Assembly (NCBI GenBank): GCA_902476765.1
Contig: CABSEJ010000019.1
Location: 1 to 32,332, forward strand
DNA: 32,332 bases
Source: an uncultured Blautia sp.
GTDB taxonomy: Bacteria > Bacillota > Clostridia > Lachnospirales > Lachnospiraceae
Direction of reading: 5' to 3'
Shown: in pieces, positions 1-7,347 of the stretch
How positions within the stretch are numbered: the stretch's first letter is position 1
How the letters are laid out: every line of letters begins with the position of its first letter
Notes under the pieces: generated by a model
The model's input: the letters and a program-made list of their open reading frames with translations, nothing else
Database searches by the model: none
What the model was told of the DNA's origin: nothing
Made by a program: the position numbers and the translations under genes

Positions 1-134
1 TTTGTCAACATTTTCCAACAAGGTTTTTCTTTATATCCGAAGGCGATATTTCCCCTGTCTTTTTGTTTATTCTTTTTGTTTTTTTCTAAATAGTTCTCTC
101 CCGTTTATGAGGATTTCACAACAATTTCCCAAAT
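1..134. other. T-rich intergenic stretch, nothing recognised
   Basis: This stretch lies beyond the terminator of the mrp gene at the left edge of the window. It is rich in T on the plus strand. I see no convincing reading frame, promoter or RNA structure in it. It may hold the control region of a gene outside the window. Confidence 0.4.
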
Positions 135-180
135 ACAAAAAAAGCGGGCTGTGCTTCCAGCAAAACACATCCCGCTTTTA
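135..180 (-). terminator. Rho-independent terminator of csoR-mrp
   Basis: On the minus strand a 9-bp stem (AAAAGCGGG with CCCGCTTTT) encloses a 22-base loop and runs into a T-rich tract. It lies about 35 bases after the mrp stop codon, where the csoR-mrp transcript should end. Confidence 0.8.
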
Positions 181-213
181 TCCGAAATATTTTTGGATAA
201 TTTTACCTGCTGT

Positions 214-1056
214 TTACACCTGGGGCAGGTATTTTCCGGCTCCTCCCAGATAGGTATTCAGTATGCCCGCAAAGCTTCCCTGATCCACAGCCCTGGCCAT
301 ATCTGCATCCAGAGGCATCTTTCCGATAACCGGCACCTGTACCTCTTTTGCCGCAGCCTCCACTTTGCTCTCTCCGAATATATAGATTTCTTTTCCGCAG
401 TCCGGACATTTCACATAGCTGTAGTTCTCTACTAATCCCAGCACCGGCACATTCATCATCTTCGCCATATTGTAAGCCTTTTTTACAATCATCTGCACCA
501 AATCCTGAGGTGAGGATACAATGACAATTCCGTCAATGGGAAGAGACTGGAATACCGTAAGAGGCACGTCTCCTGTTCCCGGAGGCATATCTACAAAAAG
601 GTAATCCAATTCGCCCCAAACCACGTCTGTCCAGAACTGTTTTACCATATTAGCCAGAATAGGACCTCTCCAGATAACCGGAGCATCTTCCTGGGGCAGC
701 AGCAGATTTACAGACATAACCTTAATACTGTTTCCTGTCTCCATTGGATATATACCGTTATCATCTGCCACAGCAGCTCCCTTCAGCCCATACATCCTGG
801 GAATGGAAGGGCCGGTGATATCTGCGTCCATGATACCTACCCGGTAACCCTGAAAAGCCATTTCATTGGCCAAAGAGGCTGTAACAAAAGATTTGCCTAC
901 ACCGCCTTTTCCGCTGATAACGCCGATTACCTTCTTTATATGAGAGTGAGGGTTTAATTGCTCTTTGGGAATTCCCCCTCCCTTGGCATGGCTGCATCCT
1001 TTACAGCTCTCCTTGTCGCAGCTTGTACTGTCACATTGTTTCTTTTCTTCGCTCAT
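214..1056 (-). CDS. mrp: Mrp/NBP35 family iron-sulfur carrier P-loop ATPase
   Basis: A cytoplasmic ATPase of the Mrp/NBP35/ApbC family, which binds a 4Fe-4S cluster at a dimer interface and passes it to target proteins. The deviant Walker A motif GKGGVGKS is at residues 49-56, and the family Cys pair CPDC (C217, C220) is present near residue 218. The N-terminus carries four cysteines (C8, C13, C18, C21), recalling the extra N-terminal cluster of Nbp35-type proteins, although the spacing differs. Length (280 residues) is normal. It follows csoR by 29 bases and probably shares its transcript. A purine-rich ribosome site precedes the ATG. Family assignment is firm; the client protein is unknown. 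Confidence 0.93.
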   Translation of the reverse strand: MSEEKKQCDSTSCDKESCKGCSHAKGGGIPKEQLNPHSHIKKVIGVISGKGGVGKSFVTASLANEMAFQGYRVGIMDADITGPSIPRMYGLKGAAVADDNGIYPMETGNSIKVMSVNLLLPQEDAPVIWRGPILANMVKQFWTDVVWGELDYLFVDMPPGTGDVPLTVFQSLPIDGIVIVSSPQDLVQMIVKKAYNMAKMMNVPVLGLVENYSYVKCPDCGKEIYIFGESKVEAAAKEVQVPVIGKMPLDADMARAVDQGSFAGILNTYLGGAGKYLPQV

Positions 1057-1085
1057 CTTTCATCCTTTCCGCCCTGGCCGGTGTT

Positions 1086-1454
1086 CTATTTCATAAACCG
1101 GTCAATGGCCTTGTTTAATTCCTCCAGTGCCTCGTGGTCTCCGCTTTCTATAGCGTCCACGATACAATGTTCAATATGGTCCTGAAGTATTACCTTTCCT
1201 GTATTATTGATAGCAGCCTTCACAGCGGAAAGCTGAATCAAAACCTCGCTGCAGTCTCTCCCGTCTTCTACCATCCGGCGTATGGATTCCAAATGTCCGA
1301 TGGCCCGGGAAAGCCGGTTCAGAACAGCCTTGGTATGGGTGTGTGTATGGGTATGTCCATGACTATGGATATGCTCATGTCCCTGTTCATGGCTGTGTAC
1401 AATCTCTGTCCCGTCTTCCAGCACGTGGGTATGTGCTTTTTCCTGTTTCTCCAA
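1086..1454 (-). CDS. csoR: CsoR/RcnR-type metal-sensing repressor with His-rich N-terminus
   Basis: A four-helix DUF156 (CsoR/RcnR) repressor. The Cu(I)-type ligand set Cys-x24-His-x3-Cys is intact at C68, H93 and C97 (numbered from the start chosen here). Before the fold, residues 8-40 hold about a dozen histidines in HSH/HTHTHT runs, which could bind Cu, Ni, Zn or Co. I chose TTG at 1454 because GGAGG lies 8 bases upstream and a promoter (TTGCTT, 16 bases, TATAAT) at 1485-1512 would start RNA downstream of the only in-frame ATG (1505). This gives 122 residues. The gene leads directly into mrp, so it may control a metal-linked Fe-S carrier. No copper ATPase or chaperone is in the window. The metal is inferred only. 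Confidence 0.85.
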   Translation of the reverse strand: MEKQEKAHTHVLEDGTEIVHSHEQGHEHIHSHGHTHTHTHTKAVLNRLSRAIGHLESIRRMVEDGRDCSEVLIQLSAVKAAINNTGKVILQDHIEHCIVDAIESGDHEALEELNKAIDRFMK

Positions 1455-1484
1455 TAGTCCTTCCTCCAATCTGGCACTCTTCTT

Positions 1485-1512
1485 ATTATAGCAAACCCAT
1501 TCCAAAAAGCAA
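1485..1512 (-). promoter_or_regulatory. Promoter of csoR-mrp
   Basis: The minus strand reads TTGCTT, a 16-base spacer, then TATAAT. The predicted RNA start is near 1478, just upstream of the GGAGG site for the TTG start codon at 1454. It begins 15 bases after the end of the upstream small gene. Confidence 0.65.
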
Positions 1513-1526
1513 CGGGCAAAGGTCCA

Positions 1527-1766
1527 TTAAAATTTAGAAATCGTATATCTCTGGTGAATGGAAGCAGTCATCACGTCAAAAATCACGGTTCCGTCCTCTT
1601 TGTCTGTCCGTTCCAGCTTCAGTTCCTCCTCAGCCTTAAACTTATTTCTTACAAATTCTTCCAAATCTGCATCCTCAGGAAGCTCCACTTCCTCTATAAA
1701 AATGTCTCTCATCTGATTTCCCGGGCACAGATTAAACATTTCCCGGATAACTTCATATTCTGCCAT
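1527..1766 (-). CDS. Small acidic protein of unknown function
   Basis: A 79-residue protein that I do not recognise. It has no membrane segment or signal peptide. The middle is acidic and Glu-rich (residues about 24-60), and a single Cys lies in NLCPGNQMRD near residue 14. A strong AGAGGAGG ribosome site precedes the ATG and a promoter fits upstream, so it looks genuinely expressed. It lies just before csoR but appears to have its own promoter and to be a separate unit. No function is claimed. Confidence 0.7.
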   Translation of the reverse strand: MAEYEVIREMFNLCPGNQMRDIFIEEVELPEDADLEEFVRNKFKAEEELKLERTDKEDGTVIFDVMTASIHQRYTISKF

Positions 1767-1808
1767 AGCTTCCTCCTCTATGTTGACTTAATGAGTCCAA
1801 TTTTTCTC

Positions 1809-1837
1809 ATTGTATCATATTTTTACAAAATCCGCAA
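1809..1837 (-). promoter_or_regulatory. Promoter of the small acidic protein gene
   Basis: The minus strand reads TTGCGG, 17 bases, TACAAT, about 40 bases before the start codon at 1766. The same hexamers and spacing recur before the LacI-family gene. Confidence 0.6.
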
Positions 1838-1845
1838 AAAAGAAA

Positions 1846-1874
1846 TTGCCATTCCAGAAAATATATCGTATTAT
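1846..1874 (+). promoter_or_regulatory. Promoter of xpt
   Basis: The plus strand reads TTGCCA, 17 bases, TATTAT, with a predicted RNA start near 1881. This leaves a leader of about 70 bases before the xpt start codon. Confidence 0.6.
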
Positions 1875-1890
1875 GGTAGTTATCATATCC

Positions 1891-1921
1891 GGCTGACTGA
1901 CAAAATCCGTCAGAAAATGCC
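1891..1921 (+). promoter_or_regulatory. Small hairpin in the xpt leader
   Basis: The leader can fold as GGC, then CTGAC with GTCAG around the loop AAAATCC, then GCC. The loop bases TCC could also pair with GGA in the ribosome site GGGAGG at 1931-1936. It does not match the purine riboswitch (no matching three-way junction). A regulatory role is possible but unproved. Confidence 0.3.
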
Positions 1922-1953
1922 TACCTCAAACAAAAAAACAGGGAGGAACTATC

Positions 1954-2526
1954 ATGGAGCTTTTAAAAGAACGAATTTTAAAAGACGGAATTGTAAAACC
2001 AGGAAATATCTTAAAGGTGGACAGCTTTTTAAACCATCAAATGGATATTCCCTTTATCAATGAACTGGGAAAAGAATTTAAACGCATTTACGCAGATGTA
2101 CCCATCACCAAAATTCTCACCATTGAGGCTTCCGGAATCGGAATCGCCTGTATTGTAGCTCAGTATTTCAATGTGCCTGTGGTATTTGCCAAGAAAGCCC
2201 AGAGTCTGAATCTGGACGGTGAAATGTACTGTACAAAGGTAGAATCCTTCACCCACAAAAAGGTATATGATGTGATTCTCTCTAAAAAATTCCTGGGTCC
2301 TGAGGACCATGTGCTGATTATCGATGATTTTCTTGCAAACGGCTGCGCCCTTCTTGGACTGATTGATATTGTAAAGACCTCCGGGGCCGTATTAGAGGGT
2401 GCCGGTATTGTCATTGAAAAAGGCTTTCAGCATGGAGGAGATATGCTGAGAGAAAAGGGCATCCGTGTGGAATCTCTGGCTATCATTGACTCTATGACAG
2501 ACACCTCCCTTACCTTCCGAGAGTAA
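1954..2526 (+). CDS. xpt: Xanthine phosphoribosyltransferase
   Basis: A cytoplasmic salvage enzyme that joins xanthine (and more weakly guanine) to PRPP to give XMP. The opening resembles that of Bacillus Xpt (MELLKERILKDG). The PRPP-binding loop is LIIDDFLANG with Asp-Asp at 124-125. Length of 190 residues matches the family. A GGGAGG ribosome site lies 8 bases before the ATG. It is a single gene between its own promoter and a set of hairpins; the next gene encodes an ECF transporter S component. In many Firmicutes xpt is controlled by a guanine riboswitch, which I do not find here. Confidence 0.93.
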   Translation: MELLKERILKDGIVKPGNILKVDSFLNHQMDIPFINELGKEFKRIYADVPITKILTIEASGIGIACIVAQYFNVPVVFAKKAQSLNLDGEMYCTKVESFTHKKVYDVILSKKFLGPEDHVLIIDDFLANGCALLGLIDIVKTSGAVLEGAGIVIEKGFQHGGDMLREKGIRVESLAIIDSMTDTSLTFRE

Positions 2527-2527
2527 A

Positions 2528-2553
2528 ATACCCTGATGCAAGCATCGGGGTAT
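2528..2553 (+). repeat. Inverted repeat after xpt, first hairpin
   Basis: Two 12-base arms (2528-2539 and 2542-2553) pair with only one G-T pair, forming a hairpin just after the xpt stop codon. The 16-base string GATGCAAGCATCGGGG in it (2535-2550) recurs exactly at 2566-2581. Confidence 0.6.
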
Positions 2554-2565
2554 CAATCTGGCGGC

Positions 2566-2613
2566 GATGCAAGCATCGGGGAATGTAGACCCTTGCTGCA
2601 GGTCTACATTCCC
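2566..2613 (+). repeat. Repeat unit with 13-bp hairpin, possible xpt terminator
   Basis: The second copy of GATGCAAGCATCGGGG (2566-2581) runs into a perfect 13-bp stem, with arms 2579-2591 and 2601-2613, around the loop CTTGCTGCA. Only three T follow, so it is a weak terminator at best. The loop is shared with a hairpin at the right edge of the window. Confidence 0.6.
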
Positions 2614-2738
2614 TTTGGCTCGTTGCTGGCAGGAATAAACTGGCCTGGTCAAACTTTCAAAAACTGGCTCTTTCAATATAGCCATTTATCCTGTATATTG
2701 TAGAAAGCAAAAAACAATATTAAAGGAGTAAAGAAGCT

Positions 2739-3263
2739 ATGAAAGACAATACAAAGAAAATTATTTTAACCGCTCTTTTTGCGGCTCTGGCCTGTGCGGC
2801 TACCATGTCTGTCCGGATTCCCACACCGGGGACCGGCGGCTATATTCATCCCGGAGACGCCATTGTAATTCTCTGCGGCGTTATCCTGGGACCTGTATAC
2901 GGCTTTCTGGGTGCGGGAATTGGTTCCTGCATGTCAGACCTTTTAGGCGGTTACCTGAATTATGTGCCTATCACCTTTGTCATTAAAGGCCTGGTGGCCC
3001 TTTTCAGCGCCTATGCTTACCGGGCACTTGCCAAATCAGCAAAAATGCGCTGGGCCGGTGTTGCCGCCGGAGGGATTATTGACATCATTCTGGTAGCCGG
3101 AGGATATTTTATCTGCGAATACTTCATGTACGGAGCAGGAGCAGCCGCCAGCATACCGGCTAATATTATCCAGGGCGTCAGCGGACTTATCCTCTCTCTG
3201 GTACTCTACCCTATCTTATCCGCAGTACCTGACGTAAAACGGATGCTGTCGGCAAATCACTGA
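2739..3263 (+). CDS. ECF transporter S component, substrate unknown
   Basis: A small, strongly hydrophobic membrane protein of 174 residues with about five to six membrane helices, fitting the substrate-binding S component of energy-coupling factor vitamin transporters. The segment GGYIHPGDAIVILCGVILGP and the following Gly-rich helix (GFLGAGIGSCMSDLLGGY) resemble the ECF S families that include the riboflavin-type and HmpT-type proteins. The shared EcfA and EcfT parts are not in the window. AAAGGAG precedes the ATG. It starts 212 bases after xpt, behind the hairpins, and so may have its own promoter. Its last 7 bases overlap the end of the opposing GNAT gene. The vitamin or nucleobase carried cannot be told. 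Confidence 0.8.
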   Translation: MKDNTKKIILTALFAALACAATMSVRIPTPGTGGYIHPGDAIVILCGVILGPVYGFLGAGIGSCMSDLLGGYLNYVPITFVIKGLVALFSAYAYRALAKSAKMRWAGVAAGGIIDIILVAGGYFICEYFMYGAGAAASIPANIIQGVSGLILSLVLYPILSAVPDVKRMLSANH

Positions 3264-3703
3264 GCATCTTTAACCATTTGAACATAAGGCAATTCTCTGT
3301 ATCCAAGCCTTTGGTACAGAGCAATTGCCTTTTTATTTTTGGCTGTGGCTTCCAGGCGGAATCTTCTGGCCCGGGGATATTCCTTTTCCACCCACCCAAA
3401 AACCTGGCTGCCATATCCTTTTCCTCTGGCTTCTTCCTTGAAATAAGCCTCCTCCAGCCATACCACCTGGCCTCCGGCCTCATTACTCCAGGTAATGGCC
3501 AGCAAAAAGTAACCGGCAATTCCTTGTTCATCCTCTATAATAAGAAGTCTGCCATATTCTCTGCTTCTTATACATTCCTCCAGGGTGGCCTCAAAATTTT
3601 CTTCCGGAATAGAATGTTCACAGGCCTCCCCACTGTAAAAATCCTTCTGCATACCAAATAATTCTACTCTGTCTTCTTCTCTTACATCTCTGATTTTCAG
3701 CAT
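3257..3703 (-). CDS. GNAT family N-acetyltransferase
   Basis: A 148-residue single-domain acetyltransferase. The acetyl-CoA pyrophosphate loop is R93-G-K-G96-Y-G98 (motif A), followed by the usual EATAKNKKAIALYQRLGY segment that forms motif B. The substrate is unknown. It is the last gene of the selD operon: its start lies 1 base after the dinB stop, so translation is probably coupled. Confidence 0.88.
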   Translation of the reverse strand: MLKIRDVREEDRVELFGMQKDFYSGEACEHSIPEENFEATLEECIRSREYGRLLIIEDEQGIAGYFLLAITWSNEAGGQVVWLEEAYFKEEARGKGYGSQVFGWVEKEYPRARRFRLEATAKNKKAIALYQRLGYRELPYVQMVKDAQ

Positions 3704-3704
3704 T

Positions 3705-4991
3705 TTACTTCTTTTTCTGTTCCTCCTGTCTGTTATTTCTCAACGTTTTCAAATCTACCTTTCCGCCGTCAGGATGACCTCCTGTCATATTTCCCACCTT
3801 AGGATTATCCAGAAAAGATGCCCGCATAATGGCGTCAGACCCGAATTTTTTCCGAATCTTGTCCACCGCTTTATCCATCCGCTCCATCTTTTCATAGTCT
3901 GCTTTATCAAACAGGCTGAGCTGCCGGAAGCTTTCCTCCCCGGAAAGCTTTCCCGTGTGAACTCCCAAAAGCCGGATTGGGCTCTGGTCCCACAGCTCCT
4001 CAAACAACTGACAGGCAGCCCTGTAGATTTCCCCTGTAATATTAGTGGGTGCAGGCATTATCTTTTGATGAGATACGGTTTTTAATTCATGATTTTTAAT
4101 AGAAACCGATACCATCTGGGCTTTCTGACTGTCCTCCCTGAGCCTGGAGGCCACGGTTTCACATAAGGACAGCAGAATCATTTTCGCCGTATCCTCATCT
4201 GTTACATCAAAGGCAATGGTGGTGCTGTTTCCGTATCCCTTATTCCCTTCGGACACCGGTTCTACCAAAGAGGAATCCTGTCCGTTGGCAAATTTCCAGA
4301 TACTCTCGCCCTGTTTTTTCAGATGGTGCTTTAAAATCTTCACATCTGTATTGGCCAGTTGCCCGATAGTATAGATTCCCAGCTTATGAAGGGCATCTGC
4401 CGTGGCTCTTCCCACGAAAATCAGCTCAGACACCGAAAGAGGCCACATTTTCTCCTGAATTTCCCAGGGAAACAAAGTATGTACCTTATCTGGCTTCTCA
4501 AAATCAGAAGCCATTTTCGCCAAATATTTATTGCTGGAAATCCCTACGTTTACGGTGAAGCCCAGCTCCCGGCTGATACGGTTCTTTAATTTATGGGCAA
4601 AAGCCACCGGATTTCCCACCAGCTTTTCCATACCGCTCATATCCATAAAAGCCTCGTCGATACTGTATTGTTCCACATCCGGGGTATATTCCCTCAGAAT
4701 GTCCATAAACTGCTTAGAATACTGCCGGTACATGCCGTGATGGGCAGGCACCACCGTAAGCTGGGGACATTTTTTCAGTGCGTCTGTCAAAGGCTCACCC
4801 GTTTTCACTCCACAGACTTTGGCAGACAAAGACTTGGCCAGAATAATACCTCTGCGTTTGGACTTATCTCCCCCCACTGCACAGGGAATCTCTCTTAAAT
4901 CCACTGTGCCTCCCTGCTCCCGGAGACGGTACACAGCCTCCCAGGAAAGAAAAGCACTGTTTACATCAATATGAAAAATCACGGTTTCCAC
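3705..4991 (-). CDS. dinB: DNA polymerase IV (Y family)
   Basis: A translesion polymerase that copies past damaged bases. The catalytic carboxylates are visible as D9 in FHIDVNSAF and D112-E113 in YSIDEAF, and the palm motif GISSNKYLAKMASDFEKP follows. The C-terminal region carries QLSLF at 357-361, a sliding-clamp binding motif. Length (428 residues) is full. The start is GTG at 4991: an AAAGGAGG site lies 9 bases upstream. It lies 15 bases after the cysteine desulfurase and ends 1 base before the GNAT gene, so it is part of the selD operon, an unusual place for a repair polymerase. No LexA-type site is evident because there is no separate promoter. Confidence 0.94.
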   Translation of the reverse strand: METVIFHIDVNSAFLSWEAVYRLREQGGTVDLREIPCAVGGDKSKRRGIILAKSLSAKVCGVKTGEPLTDALKKCPQLTVVPAHHGMYRQYSKQFMDILREYTPDVEQYSIDEAFMDMSGMEKLVGNPVAFAHKLKNRISRELGFTVNVGISSNKYLAKMASDFEKPDKVHTLFPWEIQEKMWPLSVSELIFVGRATADALHKLGIYTIGQLANTDVKILKHHLKKQGESIWKFANGQDSSLVEPVSEGNKGYGNSTTIAFDVTDEDTAKMILLSLCETVASRLREDSQKAQMVSVSIKNHELKTVSHQKIMPAPTNITGEIYRAACQLFEELWDQSPIRLLGVHTGKLSGEESFRQLSLFDKADYEKMERMDKAVDKIRKKFGSDAIMRASFLDNPKVGNMTGGHPDGGKVDLKTLRNNRQEEQKKK

Positions 4992-5006
4992 CGCTTTCGC
5001 CCTCCT

Positions 5007-6149
5007 TTATGCTTCCTGCCGGGCCATTTCTTTTACCGCTCCGGCAGCTTTCTTTGCCTCCTCCACTGTATTAAACCAGGAAAAAGAAAAGCGGACCGTT
5101 CCTCTTTCCCCTGTCCCCAGAGCCTGGTGCATAAGAGGCGCACAGTGAGCCCCTGCCCGCACAGCAATGTGATACTCTTGTCCCAAAATATCCCCTGCTT
5201 CCTTAGCCAGATAGCCTTCTATATTCAAAGATACCAGGGCAAGCCGTTCCCGGGAGGAAAAATCCCCGTACAGCTTTACCCCCGGAATATCTTTTACCTT
5301 CCGGTAAAAAACCTCCAAAAGCTTTCCCTCCTGGTTCCGGATATTCTCCAGCCCTACCTGGCGGATATAATCAAAGGCAGCCCCAAGCCCGGCAATCCCA
5401 TGTCCGTTTAGGGTGCCTGCCTCTAAAGCTTCCGGCATCACCTGGGGATGGCTCCTGTCAAAGGACAGGATACCGCTGCCTCCCACCTTAAAAGGCGGCA
5501 GCTTTACCTGAGGTGCCAGGCAAACCCCTCCTGTTCCCTGAGGCCCCATAAGGCCCTTGTGCCCGGTAAAGCACAGTCCATGGATTCCCTGTTTTTCCAT
5601 ATGGATTGGCCAAAGCCCGGCAGTCTGGGATGCGTCCAGGATAAAGAGAATCCCCTGTCTGCGGCAAATCCTTCCCATCTCCTCTATAGGAAAAAGGTTT
5701 CCTGTCACATTTGAGCCATGGGTGCAGATAAGAGCCTTTGTATTTTCCCTAACAGAAGCCTCCAGCTCCTCCAGAGAAATGTTCCCTTTTTCATCTGTTT
5801 TTAAAATGGTCAGCTCTGCCCCTTCCTTTTCCTTTCGGTACAAAGGCCTAAGTACCGAATTGTGGTCCGCCTGAGTGGTGATCACATGGTCCCCTTTTTT
5901 TATAAGACCAGAGATGACCATATTCAGGGCTTCCGTAGCATTTTGGGTAAAGGACACCTGCTCCGGTCCCCAGGCGCCGAAGAATTCTGCTGCCTTTTCT
6001 CTTACCCCGTATATTTCCCTGGAAGCCAAAAGAGAGGGGCCCCAGGCCCCCCTTCCGCTGTTTCCCATAGACTCCATGGCCCGGTAAACCGCTTCTCTCA
6101 CACACTCCGGCTTTTTCAGGGTGGTAGCCGCATTATCCAGATATATCAT
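5007..6149 (-). CDS. Class V aminotransferase-fold cysteine desulfurase, selD-linked
   Basis: A PLP enzyme of the NifS/SufS superfamily that takes sulfur (or selenium) from cysteine (or selenocysteine). The opening MIYLDNAATT is typical, the PLP lysine is K198 in TGHKG, and the acceptor cysteine is C336 in RAGAHCAP. I chose the ATG at 6149 (380 residues) because GGGAG lies 8 bases before it; the in-frame TTG at 6173 overlaps the selD stop codon and has no ribosome site. It closely resembles the TIGR01977 (EF2568) type, found in Enterococcus beside selD in the gene set for selenium-dependent molybdenum hydroxylases. With selD only 16 bases upstream, supply of selenium to SelD is a reasonable inference. 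It is probably not the housekeeping IscS. Confidence 0.88.
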   Translation of the reverse strand: MIYLDNAATTLKKPECVREAVYRAMESMGNSGRGAWGPSLLASREIYGVREKAAEFFGAWGPEQVSFTQNATEALNMVISGLIKKGDHVITTQADHNSVLRPLYRKEKEGAELTILKTDEKGNISLEELEASVRENTKALICTHGSNVTGNLFPIEEMGRICRRQGILFILDASQTAGLWPIHMEKQGIHGLCFTGHKGLMGPQGTGGVCLAPQVKLPPFKVGGSGILSFDRSHPQVMPEALEAGTLNGHGIAGLGAAFDYIRQVGLENIRNQEGKLLEVFYRKVKDIPGVKLYGDFSSRERLALVSLNIEGYLAKEAGDILGQEYHIAVRAGAHCAPLMHQALGTGERGTVRFSFSWFNTVEEAKKAAGAVKEMARQEA

Positions 6150-6165
6150 GTTCTTTCTCCCTGTT

Positions 6166-7212
6166 CTATACAAATTCCAGATAAGAGTCGGTCTTTTCCT
6201 TCACTCTCCCGATAATCGCCGCCTTTGTGGGCAGCCCTCTGTCCTTAAAAGCTTTCAGAGCCTGCTCTGCCTGGCATTCCTCCAGGCTTACCAGAAGACC
6301 TCCTGAGGTCTGGGGGTCAAAAAGCAAATCCTCCATATCTTCCCGGATTCCTTCTCCCAGGCTCACATCCTTTTTCTGGAAAGCCTTGTTTCGGTAGGTT
6401 CCCTCCGGCACCAGTCCCATAGCCGCATATTCCAGGGCAGAAGGAAGCAGGGGAAGCCTGGCTGTATCTATAACCAAGGTAACCTGGCTGGCCTTTGCCA
6501 TTTCCAGCCCGTGGCCTGCCAGGGAAAATCCGGTGACATCCGTGCATGCATGTACAGAAAAATTCTCCAGCACTTCCTTGGCCGTCTTATTCAGACAGCA
6601 CATACTCATCGTTCCCGCTTCTTTTGCTTCCTGAGAAGCCAGCCCGGCTTTCACTGCCGTGTTGATAAGTCCCACGCCCAAAGGTTTTGTCAGCAGCAGT
6701 AGGTCTCCCGGCCTGGCCCCTGCATTCTTCCAGATTTTGCGGGGATTCACAAAGCCTGTGACACACATCCCGTATTTTGGCTCCTCATCATTGATAGAAT
6801 GGCCTCCCGCCAAAACAGCTCCCGCCTCCTGTACTTTAGAGGCGCCTCCCGCCAGTATCTCTCCCAGATTCTCCTCTCCCAGGCAGCTTGGATATGCCAA
6901 AATATTCAGCGCCAGCTTAGGCTCTCCTCCCATAGCGTACACATCGCTTAACGCATTTGCCGCTGCTATCTGTCCGAAAATATAAGGTTCATCCACCATG
7001 GGAGGGAAAAAATCCAGGGTCTGAATCATAGCCAGGTCCTCTGAAATTTTATATACCGCACCATCGTCTGCTGTTTCCGTTCCCACCAGAAGATTTTCAT
7101 CCTGAAATTTGGGAAGACCTTCTACCACCCGTATGAGAATATCCGGCTGCAGCTTTGCAGCGCAGCCTGCACTTTTGGAAAGACTGGTTAATCTCACGTT
7201 TTCTTTTTCCAT
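6166..7212 (-). CDS. selD: Selenide, water dikinase (selenophosphate synthase)
   Basis: This enzyme makes selenophosphate from selenide and ATP, the selenium donor for selenocysteine, selenouridine in tRNA and the selenium cofactor of some molybdenum hydroxylases. The N-terminal catalytic motif is SAGCAAKL, with the essential C17 and K20 aligned to the E. coli enzyme; residue 19, a second Cys in E. coli, is Ala. The following ATP-binding domain (AAANALSDVYAMGGEP) and the DPQTSGGLL signature are intact. I chose the ATG at 7212 (348 residues), 9 bases after AGGAG; an upstream ATG at 7260 has no site. It is a Cys form, not a Sec form. It heads an operon with the cysteine desulfurase, dinB and a GNAT gene. 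No selA, selB or selC is in the window. Confidence 0.95.
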   Translation of the reverse strand: MEKENVRLTSLSKSAGCAAKLQPDILIRVVEGLPKFQDENLLVGTETADDGAVYKISEDLAMIQTLDFFPPMVDEPYIFGQIAAANALSDVYAMGGEPKLALNILAYPSCLGEENLGEILAGGASKVQEAGAVLAGGHSINDEEPKYGMCVTGFVNPRKIWKNAGARPGDLLLLTKPLGVGLINTAVKAGLASQEAKEAGTMSMCCLNKTAKEVLENFSVHACTDVTGFSLAGHGLEMAKASQVTLVIDTARLPLLPSALEYAAMGLVPEGTYRNKAFQKKDVSLGEGIREDMEDLLFDPQTSGGLLVSLEECQAEQALKAFKDRGLPTKAAIIGRVKEKTDSYLEFV

Positions 7213-7347
7213 CCTAATCCTCTCCTTCTTCTGCCTGTATCCCCAGGCGTATCCATCCATGAACGCCCGATAATTCAGTGTTCATACTGTCTTACCTATC
7301 CTATGGCTATGCCCCTGCACAGGCAGCCTGCCGTCTGCACTAGACTT

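Noticed and set aside
1331..1397. Simple-sequence repeat or regulatory tract of CAT/GTATG units
   Set aside because: It is explained by the His-rich coding stretch of csoR read on the minus strand.
1455..1505. Longer CsoR starting at ATG 1505
   Set aside because: The -10 box lies at 1485-1490 inside this extension, and the TTG at 1454 has a much better ribosome site.
1846..1953. Guanine/purine riboswitch before xpt
   Set aside because: The conserved junction bases and the two kissing hairpin loops of that class are absent, and the leader is too short.
6150..6173. Cysteine desulfurase starting at TTG 6173
   Set aside because: It overlaps the selD stop codon and has no ribosome site, while ATG 6149 has GGGAG at proper spacing and begins with the family opening.
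6166..7212. SelD as a selenoprotein with in-frame UGA
   Set aside because: Position 17 is a normal Cys codon and the frame is open throughout.
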